A stretch of DNA of 64,000 nt from Saprospiraceae bacterium (GCA_013214355.1 JABSSL010000076.1:95096-159095); one strand, 5' to 3'; positions 24,975-34,326 are shown, counted from the stretch's first letter. Notes: generated by a model not told the origin, from the sequence alone. Numbers and translations are program-made.

Positions 24975-27728
24975 ATGATGGGAGTGATCCGATCTAGGAT
25001 CAGGAGTGTCAGCGGTAATTGGTTCAAGTGCCTGTCTTGGACTAGGGGAGTAATGTGTCTAGGGCTTGCTTTATTTGCTTTTACTGGTTATGCGCAACAA
25101 ACTGGACGTCAATCTTTTTCTGCTGCCTATCAGAATGTACCAATCACCACGGCCTTGGCCGAGTTCAGAGATAAATATGGGATTAAGATTGCCTATGATG
25201 ATCAGGCTTTAGCAGGTATTCAGGTTAATAGTTCTTTTGAAAATCTGTCACTAGACCTGGCTATGCAAGAGCTGTTGTCAGAAACGACTTTGGTATATCG
25301 GGTCATGGGTAAGGATAAGGTACTGATTCGCCCTAAAAGCCTAGCGGAAGTGGCTGCCGAAGAGAGTGCAGTGGGGAAAGTTTCAGGTAAGGTGTTGGAT
25401 CCCTATACGGGAGAAGGACTGGCTTATGCGACGGTTACGACCTTGGATGGAAAGCGAGGAACCATTGCAGACGAATGGGGTGAATTTTCTTTCGACCTAG
25501 CTCGCGGAGAACAAGAACTCAGGGTTCAATATTTGGGCTATGAAGCGAAGGATATCAAGGTCGATAAATCTGCTGGCCCAGTTTTGGTGAAACTGCGAGC
25601 CCGACCTCAGGAAATTCCTAGTGTAACAATTGTGGAGCAACACCCCATCTTGACCTTAGATCAGGCTGATGGAAGTACTCGCTTATTCGCAGGGACCTTT
25701 TCTCGTTTACCCACCTTCGTCGCCGGACCCGATGTGCTGCGCAATCTACAATTGCTTCCCGGTATCGCAGCACAAGATGATCTCTCCGCTGAGTTGAAAA
25801 TTAGAGGAGGAGAAGCAGATGAGAACATGATTATACTAGATGGGATTCAACTGCATAAAGTAGATCATTATTTTGGTGTATTTAGCGCGATCAATGGGAG
25901 TGTAGTAGAGGAAGTAAGGCTGTACAAAAACACCTATCCAGTAGAATTTGGCGGAAAGCTTTCTGGTTTACTGGATATGAGGACTAAAGCCGGCTTGGGG
26001 GAACTTGCTGGGGGGGAAATAGGCTTAGATTTACTGGCCTCCAATCTTACCCTACAAATGCCCATGGGGAAAAACGCTTCCCTGGTTTTGGCTGGGAGAA
26101 TGACCAACAATAACCTAGGTAACTATAAGATTCTAAACCTACTACAGCAGGAGGAACAGCAATCTCCAGTGCAACAACTCAATAGTATTTCCACAATTAC
26201 CAGAAATAATATTGTGGCGATTGAGCCAGACTTCCGTTTCTATGATCTCAACGCAAAATGGTCCTGGCAAGCCCACCCCAATACCCGTTTTACCGCTAGC
26301 TATTTCCGTGGGTATGATGAGATAAACTTCGATTATGCGAAAGACTTCCGGAATAGAATAGGCCAGACTTTCGTGAGTAATGAGGAAACCAATCAAGAAA
26401 TATCTAGCTGGGAAAACCATGGCGCTAGTTTTCAATGGGAGCAAGCCTGGAGCCCCAAGTTAGAAACACATCTGAATCTTAGTGCTTCCGAGTACGGAGA
26501 AGAAATTGGGATCAGTCGTTTATTGAGACAATCCCGATTGAGGACCGGCGAATTGCTGAAAGAAAGACTCCAATCTAAGACTACCGAGAATAGTATTCAA
26601 ACCTTGTCACTCAACTGGAATGCCAATTACGCCTTTTCTCTTGAGCAACAATTGCAATTGGGGTATCAATTGAATCAGGATCAGGTCGCATTTGGGATAT
26701 CTGCAGAAAATGGATCACTCCTTGCTCGGAGCAATACCGGTTTACAGAATGCGGCTTATGCGGAGTATGTATGGAAAATGCCGTGGAACCTGCGAATCCA
26801 AGGAGGTTTACGACTGACGCATTATGATCTTACGCAAGATTTCTATTGGTCACCCCGAGTAGATCTTCAATACGACCTAAGTAAAAATGCTTCGCTTAAG
26901 ACCTCCTGGGGAATCAACCAACAGTTCACTCGAGAGATCTATCATGAGGACCGCTTTGGCAGAACCTTTGAGTTCCTCTCCCTAGCAGCTGATGAGGGCA
27001 TTCCTGTGGCGAGTAGCGAACAATTCATGATCGGGACGAACATCCGGCGGAATGGTTGGGAGTTGGATATAGAAATGTATCGTAAATATACCGATGGCAT
27101 GATTGAACATGCATTGGTCAGTAATGGGCGGGAAAGACTGGATCGCCCTACGCGACGTACCGAATTTCGTCTATTTAAAGGGGATCGCTTAACAAGAGGA
27201 ATAGATTTTTTGCTGAAAAAAACAACTGCTGATTATCAAGGCTGGGTTGCTTACACGCTTAGTAAAACCACCCTCAGTTTTCCGGCCATCGCTCAAGGAA
27301 CACCCTTCCCCTCACAAGATGATCGTCGTCATCAGCTGAAGTGGGTGAATCAGTATCGTTACAAAGACTGGGACTTCTCCCTCAGTTACATCTTTAGCAG
27401 CGGAACGCCTTACACAGATATTAGTCTATTGGATGATCTTTCTAGAGATCGAACCACTATCAGACCAGAAGAGCGGATCAGCTATTTAGAGGATTATCAT
27501 CGAGTAGATATCTCTGCTAGTTATAATTTCTTGCTTGGCGGTAGAAAGGCTAGGGTAGGTGTTTCAATCTTTAACCTATTTGACCGACAAAATGTCAAAC
27601 AGCGCCAATACATCTTTTCCATTGCTGAAACTCGAGCGGATAATGTGCCAACCTTCAATACCGTGGTAGGGATGGAGCTTCAATTGCTAGATTTTACTCC
27701 GAATATCAGCTTTTCATACGCCTTCTGA
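24975..27728 (+). CDS. STN-domain TonB-dependent receptor (FecA-like)
   Basis: This 917-residue receptor has a long signal region (1-41, ending GYAQQ), an STN signalling domain (about 48-125, FSAAYQNVPITTALAEFRDK), a carboxypeptidase-regulatory domain (about 133-215), a plug (about 215-335, LKIRGGEADENMIILDGIQL) and a beta-barrel ending NISFSYAF. The STN domain pairs with the FecR protein encoded just upstream, completing a sigma/anti-sigma/receptor signalling set. No SusD partner follows, so the substrate is more likely a siderophore, peptide or other ligand than a polysaccharide; this is inference. Its last 15 bases overlap the 3' end of the convergent dienelactone hydrolase gene. Confidence 0.94.
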   Translation: MMGVIRSRIRSVSGNWFKCLSWTRGVMCLGLALFAFTGYAQQTGRQSFSAAYQNVPITTALAEFRDKYGIKIAYDDQALAGIQVNSSFENLSLDLAMQELLSETTLVYRVMGKDKVLIRPKSLAEVAAEESAVGKVSGKVLDPYTGEGLAYATVTTLDGKRGTIADEWGEFSFDLARGEQELRVQYLGYEAKDIKVDKSAGPVLVKLRARPQEIPSVTIVEQHPILTLDQADGSTRLFAGTFSRLPTFVAGPDVLRNLQLLPGIAAQDDLSAELKIRGGEADENMIILDGIQLHKVDHYFGVFSAINGSVVEEVRLYKNTYPVEFGGKLSGLLDMRTKAGLGELAGGEIGLDLLASNLTLQMPMGKNASLVLAGRMTNNNLGNYKILNLLQQEEQQSPVQQLNSISTITRNNIVAIEPDFRFYDLNAKWSWQAHPNTRFTASYFRGYDEINFDYAKDFRNRIGQTFVSNEETNQEISSWENHGASFQWEQAWSPKLETHLNLSASEYGEEIGISRLLRQSRLRTGELLKERLQSKTTENSIQTLSLNWNANYAFSLEQQLQLGYQLNQDQVAFGISAENGSLLARSNTGLQNAAYAEYVWKMPWNLRIQGGLRLTHYDLTQDFYWSPRVDLQYDLSKNASLKTSWGINQQFTREIYHEDRFGRTFEFLSLAADEGIPVASSEQFMIGTNIRRNGWELDIEMYRKYTDGMIEHALVSNGRERLDRPTRRTEFRLFKGDRLTRGIDFLLKKTTADYQGWVAYTLSKTTLSFPAIAQGTPFPSQDDRRHQLKWVNQYRYKDWDFSLSYIFSSGTPYTDISLLDDLSRDRTTIRPEERISYLEDYHRVDISASYNFLLGGRKARVGVSIFNLFDRQNVKQRQYIFSIAETRADNVPTFNTVVGMELQLLDFTPNISFSYAF

Positions 27729-28493
27729 ATGCTGTAGTTTTTCCTTATAGAATTCGATCAAACGACCCAGCGCGTCTTTAGTGGGATGTCCGGTTTTATC
27801 CACAAAATGGGCCGTGAAAACGGCATGGCAACCCATGCCTGGGGGCTGCTGGGCAGAAGGCAATTCATGATACTCAAAAGCATCTCCAAAGACCGCTTTA
27901 TACGCCTCCATCTTCTCCGGCGGACAAAAAGGGTCTTTGTCAAATCGAAAAGCCAACAACTGCTCGCCATTGGCGACTCTTTCCTTCGCAATGGCTAAGT
28001 CTTCTGGGCTAACCCCTAAGGCGCGTTTAGTGCTCATTGAGATACCTAACGGCAAAGACGGTTGGCTCAACACGGGAGCTTTTACAGCAGATTCTACCAT
28101 CAACGGGATAGCAAAGCCCCCCGTAAGACACATGCCAATCACTCCTACACCCTTAGCTTTTGACGCTGCATCAGCTTTCCGAACCAAAGCTCTTAACCAG
28201 GTTACTATAGGGCTGGTCTTGTTGTGTTTGAAAACGTGAAATTCCTTGCTAATACACACCTTAAATAAAAAGCGTATCGGAGCCGCTTTTTGCCCTGGTC
28301 TCCCAAAAAGCAAAGGGAGGTAGACTTTGAACCCTTGTGCTATTAAGCGTTCCGCAAAGAGCACACACTCTTTGGTCATGCCTGGCAATTCGTGTATGAT
28401 GATAATAGGAGGACCTTCGCCAGCAGTATAGACATAATGAGAGATATCTTCGTGCGTAAAGGTACTGCGGCTAAAATTTGGTAATTCCATCAT
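27714..28493 (-). CDS. Dienelactone hydrolase-family protein
   Basis: This 259-residue alpha/beta hydrolase has a Cys nucleophile in GMCLTGGFAI (Cys122), as in true dienelactone hydrolases, a candidate acidic residue in FDKDPFCPPEKM and a candidate histidine in GCHAVFTAHF. The oxyanion-hole region is IIIHELPGMT. The family hydrolyses dienelactones and related carbonyl compounds; the physiological substrate here is unknown. No signal peptide is seen. It stands alone and converges with the TonB receptor gene with a 15-bp tail overlap, so transcripts of the two genes could pair at their 3' ends. Confidence 0.88.
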   Translation of the reverse strand: MMELPNFSRSTFTHEDISHYVYTAGEGPPIIIIHELPGMTKECVLFAERLIAQGFKVYLPLLFGRPGQKAAPIRFLFKVCISKEFHVFKHNKTSPIVTWLRALVRKADAASKAKGVGVIGMCLTGGFAIPLMVESAVKAPVLSQPSLPLGISMSTKRALGVSPEDLAIAKERVANGEQLLAFRFDKDPFCPPEKMEAYKAVFGDAFEYHELPSAQQPPGMGCHAVFTAHFVDKTGHPTKDALGRLIEFYKEKLQHSEGV

Positions 28494-28654
28494 AGTTGAT
28501 TTTGTAGTCCAGGCAGAAAAGAAAGCAAGTCGGGTATGTGTTAGACCCTCAAAGTATTAAAATTCCAGCAATTATGAACACGCGGATGGAGCGCCTTTGG
28601 GGGATTTCCTTTGAATTGGCACTGGGAATTGCACAACTTTCGAAGGAATGTATG

Positions 28655-28662
28655 TAGTTTTG
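28655..28662 (+). promoter_or_regulatory. Candidate -7 box for the SH3 lipoprotein gene
   Basis: TAGTTTTG matches TAnnTTTG and lies 50 bp before the ATG. A TTG at 28629-28631 is 23 bp upstream, slightly beyond the usual spacer. Confidence 0.4.
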
Positions 28663-28711
28663 CGTCCCGAGGATCACCTTATTATCCATACTCAAACAGC
28701 TAACCAAAACC

Positions 28712-29515
28712 ATGAAAAAGTTCATTGCATATGGGCTTATGGCCCTAGTCCTGTGGGCATGTGGACAGGAAAAGAATACAGAGGAAGAACCTGAAGTGCA
28801 AACGAGGGTTGAAGTGAATATGGACTCCATTCGCCGAGTCTACACCGACTTAATACAACTTAGCTTGGAAACTTTACCACCGAAGCAAGTGGCAGAGAAG
28901 GGAAAGCTTAACCCTGTAGATGAAGCCCCTGCCGACACCTTGTTCTTTGTATTTCGTGAAAACCTTCGACAGCTAGTTAAAGACAAGAATGTATTTGGCC
29001 TTTTGGAAGCGGTCGATGAACAGATTAAGAATGGATTTGGCGACAACAACGGCTTCGCCGAGTTTGTTACGCTTTGGGAATTAGATAAACCCGAAAAAGC
29101 GGCTGAATCTAAGATATGGGACATCTTGGAGGAGATCTTGGCACTGGGTGGATCTTTTCTGGCTATGCCGGGGGGCTTTGAAGCCAACTATGTTTCCTCT
29201 ACTTGGCCAGCAGCCTATGAGTCATCTGACCATGCTGCGATAGTAGGAAGTGGGGTTCGATTTCGCACTTCGCCGACCTTGCAAAGTAAAACGATTGCCT
29301 CGATTTCATATGACATCGTTAAAGTGCTAGAGTATACAGAAAAAGAAGAAACCATAGCGGGAGAAACACACCCCTGGGTAAAAATTGCCATGTTAGATGG
29401 TCGAGAAGGTTATGTCTACGGTAAATTTATTAGATCACCGCTTGGTTACCGGGCGAGTTTCGGCATAAATGGAAAAGGACAGTGGCAGATGAATAGCCTG
29501 CTGTCAGGGGATTAG
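28712..29515 (+). CDS. Lipoprotein with SH3-like domain
   Basis: This 267-residue protein has a lipoprotein signal (MKKFIAYGLMALVLWAC; lipidated Cys17) and an acidic linker. A central helical region covers about 40-160. A bacterial SH3 domain covers about 172-240, recognisable from HAAIVGSGVRFRTSPTLQSK and WVKIAMLDGREGYVYGKFIR. Such domains often bind peptidoglycan or peptides. It is separated from the era gene by 78 bp and may be co-transcribed with it. The exact role is unknown. Confidence 0.82.
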   Translation: MKKFIAYGLMALVLWACGQEKNTEEEPEVQTRVEVNMDSIRRVYTDLIQLSLETLPPKQVAEKGKLNPVDEAPADTLFFVFRENLRQLVKDKNVFGLLEAVDEQIKNGFGDNNGFAEFVTLWELDKPEKAAESKIWDILEEILALGGSFLAMPGGFEANYVSSTWPAAYESSDHAAIVGSGVRFRTSPTLQSKTIASISYDIVKVLEYTEKEETIAGETHPWVKIAMLDGREGYVYGKFIRSPLGYRASFGINGKGQWQMNSLLSGD

Positions 29516-29593
29516 GATCGAATTGGATTAAAAATGGATGCTGTCTTAAGGCACCTTACTGGGTAACTTAAGGCAAGCTCAATAAAAGCAGAT

Positions 29594-30490
29594 ATGCATA
29601 GATCTGGATTTGTCAATATTATTGGCCGCCCAAATGTGGGGAAATCTACCCTAATGAATGCTTTAGTGGGGGAACGGATGTCGATTATTACCAATAAACC
29701 ACAAACTACTAGACATCGGATAATTGGGATACTAAGTGGAGATGATTTCCAGTTGGTCTTTTCTGACACCCCTGGGATAATTCGAGATCCAGCCTATAAA
29801 ATGCATGAAATCATGAATAGCTATGTCAAGTCCACTTTTGAGGATGCAGACATCATGCTATTCGTGACGGAGATAGGGGAGAAGTTTGCCGATGATGATC
29901 CGATTATCCAACGCTTACAGAAGGTGAAAGATATTCCACTTTTTCTAGTCCTAAATAAGATTGATTTGCATTCTCAGGAAAAGATCTTGCTAGCTATTCA
30001 AGAGTGGAATGAGCGCATATCATTTACCGAAACAATACCGATTTCTGCCTTGCATAAGCAAAATACGGATCAGCTGTTGAAGTTGGTGAAGGACAAACTG
30101 CCGGAAGGACCAGAGTACTACCCTAAAGAACAACTAACTGATCGTCCAGAAAGATTCTTTGTGAGCGAGATTATCCGAGAAAAGATCTTGCAGCAATACG
30201 AGCAGGAAATTCCCTATTTCACAGAAGTGGGAGTTACAGAATTCAAAGAGACAACTACTAAAAAGGGTGAACCCTTAGTGCGTATTCATGCTACCATATT
30301 TGTGGGGCGACGTGGGCATAAAGGCATTATCCTGGGAAAAGAAGGGAGAGCAATTAAACGTTTAGGAACGGCGGCAAGGAAAGGGATTGAAGCCTTTTTA
30401 GAGCAGAAAGTCTTTTTGGAACTCTTTGTGAAGATCAAGGATAACTGGCGTGATGACGAGCGTACACTAAAGCACTTTGGTTATAACTAA
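29594..30490 (+). CDS. era: GTPase Era
   Basis: This 298-residue ribosome-assembly GTPase binds 16S rRNA near its 3' end. The G motifs are visible: GRPNVGKST (G1, residues 11-19), TTRHR (G2), DTPG (G3), NKID (G4), and an ISALH element as G5. The C-terminal KH type 2 domain (about 200-290) has HATIFVGRRGHKGIILGKEG, the RNA-binding signature. Length and order are standard. A terminator follows, shared with the convergent T9SS cargo gene. Confidence 0.97.
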   Translation: MHRSGFVNIIGRPNVGKSTLMNALVGERMSIITNKPQTTRHRIIGILSGDDFQLVFSDTPGIIRDPAYKMHEIMNSYVKSTFEDADIMLFVTEIGEKFADDDPIIQRLQKVKDIPLFLVLNKIDLHSQEKILLAIQEWNERISFTETIPISALHKQNTDQLLKLVKDKLPEGPEYYPKEQLTDRPERFFVSEIIREKILQQYEQEIPYFTEVGVTEFKETTTKKGEPLVRIHATIFVGRRGHKGIILGKEGRAIKRLGTAARKGIEAFLEQKVFLELFVKIKDNWRDDERTLKHFGYN

Positions 30491-30527
30491 AAGAGCCTCT
30501 CATCCCGACGATGAAAGGCCCTTTTAT
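30489..30527. terminator. Bidirectional terminator after era
   Basis: The left arm starting AAAAGAGCC (30489) pairs with the right arm ending GGCCCTTTT (30525), through an inner TCATC/GATGA stem and a few mismatches. It lies between convergent genes. Confidence 0.7.
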
Positions 30528-30547
30528 CTGCTTTGTATTTATTCTTC

Positions 30548-33469
30548 TTATTTGATTAGAATCATCTTCCCGCTTTGCGAATCACCCTCTACACTGATTC
30601 GATACCAAAGTATCCCATCATGAGCCAAGTCCTTGGCGCGAACCATTAACTGGTTAAAGCCTCCAGGTAGTCTGCTATTTTGTTGTAGCAAACGCTGTCC
30701 AGCAGGGCTATATACCTCTATCGTTACCAAACTCTCCTTGGCTAGATTAAGCTCAAAAGTGGTGACTTGATTAAATGGGTTCGGATAATTGGAAGTCAAT
30801 AACCAATCCATGCTTTGGCGCTCCTCAAATTGCAGGCTCACCGAATGGATCTTATATTGATCATCTACCAATTGATTCGGATTATCCTGGTCCAGACCGA
30901 AACTTTGCGACAAAGGACCCACATACTTAGAACGGAATGGAATGCTTACTTGTAGATCATCCGTGTCCGTTAAAATAGCCATGCGAATAGAGCCAGTGTT
31001 TTCATCAATGAACACGTAGTCGTTCCAGTGACTTGGTAGCGACCCGATGGCAAGTAGAGCTGGATCATATTTGAAACTCAATTGGCCCCCTAAGACCGTG
31101 CCACCATCGCTATTGATGTCTACACTAAAGGTTTCATCCATTTCTAAGTTTCTTGAAGCAACGAATAGCCCCATCTCCGAGCCAGGCCCTCTTACATTTA
31201 CACTGGTACCGGGTTCATCTAGGTTGAGGCTGTGGTTCACATCACCGATCTTAATCCCATAAAATTCTAAGCTATCATGATTTCCTTCGATGGCATCAAT
31301 CTGAATGCTTTCTGGTAAGCCCTCTTCCCAAGGGTTTTCTTCATTTGGATAGATGTAAGAGGCATCCACAAAACGCCAGCTGGGAGATTCTTCTAGGGAA
31401 GTGGTCATGCCCAACATGATTTTCAGTAAGATTGTTAAGTCCTGACTATCCACGGTACCCGAACCATTAAGATCAGCAGCTATGAATTGGAAAGGAGAAC
31501 TAAATGGTGTTCTACCTTGCAAATGATCACTTAAGCGAGCCATGTCTGAAGCATTTACGCCTTGTAGATCGTCTCCATCTCTGAAAGGAGTCAATACATA
31601 AGTGCCCCCCATCTGAGCTTGGTTATACCCGTAAGCACCTAGCGTATCAGTCATTAAGGTGTCCATCATCATCGTGTCCATTACAATGGTGTCGATTACG
31701 ATGGTGTCCTGCATCAAACCACTTAATCTTACCTCGGTATCGGTAAGTCTTTCACCTTCCAGCGTGTATACCATGCCAGCCAGACGAGCCATGCCATACG
31801 GAGGATCATCGGTCACGTTTTCTTCTTCCTCTTCCCCGTCGGTTACTTCCTCCTCTTCCTCTTCCTCATCATCAGCAGCGTCATCGTCTATGTCGTCTCC
31901 ACAAAGATCATTAGTATTTAAACGAATATAGGTTCGACATAAATCATAATTAGGACCTCCAACAGTACCATCAGGCTGTTCCTTGTAAGGATTGTCGGCA
32001 TTGTCCCAAACATAGATTTCTACTGCTACTTCACTGCCATCATCACAAGTGAATACAATACCTGTACTATCTCTATTTGGTGTTTCCCCTACGCGATTAA
32101 TGGAGTAGGAGATCGGGCCAGAACAGTCATCATCATATTGGTCAATAACGAAATCTACCGCCCAAATTTCCATCGCGCCTGCATCAATATCGCCATCTCC
32201 ATCAATATCTACATTGGCCTCTAAAGGCATTAAGCTAGAAGACAATCCGTGTATACACGCGATGCCTGGTGGGTCACAGTCTACTACCTCTACTGGAACC
32301 CTTACTGCAGAAGAAGTGCCACATCCATCTTTCACGTGGATTTCATAGCTATGATTACCAAGCGGCAAATATTGTTTAATGGTGAAGTTGGGATAGCTCC
32401 CCGTAAGTACTTCGTCAGCGATGTTATTGGCGTTGGTAAAAGGCACTGGGATGTTGTTTTCAAAGAGGAAAACCTTCACAGTGGCCGTTCCGCTGCATTC
32501 ATCAGATACACCAAATGAAAACTCAACTCGACCGGGGCAACCAGCTCCTTGATCCTCACTGTAACTACAGAATGGATCGGGATTACTTACATCTACTACC
32601 GGAGGAATATTGTCCATCACTTTCAAGTGCTGGGTGTATTGATAGAATCCCTTGCTTTGGTAGTAATGAGAGCTGCTTGTCAGCCAAATCTTGCGCCAGA
32701 ATCCCTTTTGTCCCATATGACCACAACTAATATCCTGCTCCGCTACGGAAGGGTAATAGTCGTTCTCGTTAGCGGTGCGATCAATGTAAATCTTGTTGTC
32801 TGGTCGTCGGATCACCCAAACTGCTTCATCGCCCGGTACATCATCACAATCTTCATCTCGGCTGATCACAATAGGGTCAGAATAACCGTCATATTCACAC
32901 CAGTTAATCACGCGATAGGTTCTCAATATCTTGTAACAGGCATCGCTGCCAGTTTGGAACTTCAGGTCTTGGGTACTGACAGCCAAAAGGTCACAGCTCA
33001 ATTCGTCAAATTGAATATCTTCTGCCTCTGGCTCTTCACAGTTAGCAACGGCGTCAGGTGGAAACCGAATCACATACTCATGCGAGGGTGTGATCGTAAT
33101 TGTCTGTTCACAGTGGACTTCAGTGGGGCTACCCCAGCCACTGGATTGGTAATAGGCTTTGAAACGACGATTAATGGTACCTACTCCACAATTGTCTAAA
33201 TACAATTCTGGGTTCAGCTCGTGCCAATTCTGATTGTCACAATGGTAATAGCCGTTTGGCTTACCAAATAGATCTTCCAATAGATCCCAATCAGTAGGAT
33301 CAAAGCCAGCTGGCAAGTCATCGCAACTGGTCACGACATCATGTGGGATACTGCAACATGGATCATACCAGTCTTCTGCTGCTAAGGAGAAAGGAAAAAG
33401 AAAGCAGAAGAATAGTACTGCACTGGTGTAAGCCCTGATATAAGGAGAAGGGGCGGCGTACATTTTCAT
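30548..33469 (-). CDS. T9SS cargo protein with dockerin- and cohesin-like domains
   Basis: This 973-residue secreted protein has a signal peptide (about 8-31, ending SLAAE), a long beta-rich N-terminal part (about 35-500) with HYR/PKD-like segments (YEIHVKDGCGTSSAVRVPVE), and a very acidic linker (about 510-550, runs of Glu and Asp). A short repeat DTIVIDTIVMDTMMMDTLMT is followed by a dockerin type I/EF-hand-like segment (AADLNGSGTVDSQDLTILLK), a cohesin-fold-like beta domain (about 760-880) and a C-terminal T9SS type A sorting tail (NYPNPFNQVTTFELNLAKES to the end). It should be exported by the Gld/Por machine encoded at 48-54 kb and anchored or released at the surface. The function of the N-terminal part is unknown. 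Confidence 0.9.
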   Translation of the reverse strand: MKMYAAPSPYIRAYTSAVLFFCFLFPFSLAAEDWYDPCCSIPHDVVTSCDDLPAGFDPTDWDLLEDLFGKPNGYYHCDNQNWHELNPELYLDNCGVGTINRRFKAYYQSSGWGSPTEVHCEQTITITPSHEYVIRFPPDAVANCEEPEAEDIQFDELSCDLLAVSTQDLKFQTGSDACYKILRTYRVINWCEYDGYSDPIVISRDEDCDDVPGDEAVWVIRRPDNKIYIDRTANENDYYPSVAEQDISCGHMGQKGFWRKIWLTSSSHYYQSKGFYQYTQHLKVMDNIPPVVDVSNPDPFCSYSEDQGAGCPGRVEFSFGVSDECSGTATVKVFLFENNIPVPFTNANNIADEVLTGSYPNFTIKQYLPLGNHSYEIHVKDGCGTSSAVRVPVEVVDCDPPGIACIHGLSSSLMPLEANVDIDGDGDIDAGAMEIWAVDFVIDQYDDDCSGPISYSINRVGETPNRDSTGIVFTCDDGSEVAVEIYVWDNADNPYKEQPDGTVGGPNYDLCRTYIRLNTNDLCGDDIDDDAADDEEEEEEEVTDGEEEEENVTDDPPYGMARLAGMVYTLEGERLTDTEVRLSGLMQDTIVIDTIVMDTMMMDTLMTDTLGAYGYNQAQMGGTYVLTPFRDGDDLQGVNASDMARLSDHLQGRTPFSSPFQFIAADLNGSGTVDSQDLTILLKIMLGMTTSLEESPSWRFVDASYIYPNEENPWEEGLPESIQIDAIEGNHDSLEFYGIKIGDVNHSLNLDEPGTSVNVRGPGSEMGLFVASRNLEMDETFSVDINSDGGTVLGGQLSFKYDPALLAIGSLPSHWNDYVFIDENTGSIRMAILTDTDDLQVSIPFRSKYVGPLSQSFGLDQDNPNQLVDDQYKIHSVSLQFEERQSMDWLLTSNYPNPFNQVTTFELNLAKESLVTIEVYSPAGQRLLQQNSRLPGGFNQLMVRAKDLAHDGILWYRISVEGDSQSGKMILIK

Positions 33470-33751
33470 AGGTTCAGCTTTGGTATTTATGCATTATTAA
33501 TTATAGAGCACCCACAGTAAGGTACTGTAGGTTTATCGCTTAATAGTGTATCAGACAGATGTGTGTATCTATTGGGCGATGAGGAGAAGCCTTGCCTTAT
33601 CAGCAAGGTATTCATGGGAAGGCTTCTGCATCAAATGATTTGGCGATTGTGTAGTGTACAATTAGGAGGGTTCAACAAATTTATAAAATACTAATAAGAT
33701 TTTCAAAGATTTTAAAGAGATGTTGAAATAGGAAGGGCAAGATGAGTGGAG

Positions 33752-33819
33752 ATAAAAAAAAAGTTGCCAGGATTTTGCTCATAGAGCAAGCCTGACAACC
33801 GTTCCCCCTTACTTAAAAA
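33752..33819 (-). ncRNA. G5-box element B with terminator
   Basis: On the minus strand, TTTTTAAGTAAGGGGGAACG (33800-33819) leads into a terminator hairpin: GTTGTCAGG pairs with CCTGGCAAC and TTGCTC with GAGCAA, followed by nine T (33762-33754). The G5-box 23-mer is identical to that of element A, 237 bp away. The product would be the 3' end of a small RNA or of a long LytTR 3' leader. No coding frame is seen. Confidence 0.5.
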
Positions 33820-33960
33820 TTAAGTAATTATGTTATGGTAACATATTCCTTACAAAAATCCAAAATATTTCGGTAATATCTTAATTCTCGGTACATAAAG
33901 AAGGAAAATGCATGCTGATCCATTCTTTCTATGGTATTTGAGAAATCAATTCTGTCCGAT

Positions 33961-34056
33961 AAAAGGATTTCATCCTTTCCCAAAAGTAAGTAAGTAAGAG
34001 GTTACCGAATAGGATGCAAGATCTTTCTCCGGTAACCGTTCCCCCTTACTTAAAAA
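33961..34056 (-). ncRNA. G5-box element A with hairpins
   Basis: The same 23-mer (plus-strand 34034-34056) precedes a perfect 8-bp stem, GGTTACCG (34000-34007) with CGGTAACC (34030-34037). The outer AAGTAAG/CTTACTT can pair so that the five G lie in an internal loop. Downstream on the minus strand AAAGGAT-gaa-ATCCTTTT resembles a short terminator. Element identity is clear; transcription is inferred. Confidence 0.45.
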
Positions 34057-34326
34057 CTTCTAATCTTAATTATACTATTTGGTTTTTAAGGAGCCTTGAC
34101 AAATGGTCAAGACATCCAAAGCAATCTTATGTTTGAATCTGTACGTTATTACCCATGTCCAAAGTGTCTGACAGCTTAACCCATACAGGTCTAACCAACA
34201 CTTGACCGATAGAAACTATGAAGGACGATAAAACAGTAGACTATAATGACGGGAAGAAAGATGCTGCGAGAATCGCAGTCTTAGGAAGAGGTAGAAGTAT
34301 TTATCTACAACTCTCCTTTCTGAGAA

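Larger units (their letters stand above)
33470..34326. other. Long intergenic region with repeated hairpin elements
   Basis: This 857-bp region has no convincing gene. It contains two copies of a 23-nt repeat next to hairpins that read as terminators on the minus strand (see separate entries), a tetranucleotide run GTAAGTAAGTAAG near 33986-33998, and small hairpins at 34095-34110 (CTTGAC/GTCAAG) and 34265-34279 (CTGCGA/TCGCAG). A 57-codon plus-strand frame at 34218-34388 overlaps the LytTR gene on the other strand and is not accepted as a gene. Confidence 0.5.

Noticed and set aside
32549..33199. 216-codon plus-strand open frame
   Set aside because: It lies wholly opposite the T9SS cargo gene, has no recognisable domain, and its residues mirror the codon pattern of the true gene.
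33752..34056. CRISPR-like array
   Set aside because: Only two copies of the 23-mer, 237 bp apart, with hairpins of different sequence; no cas genes.
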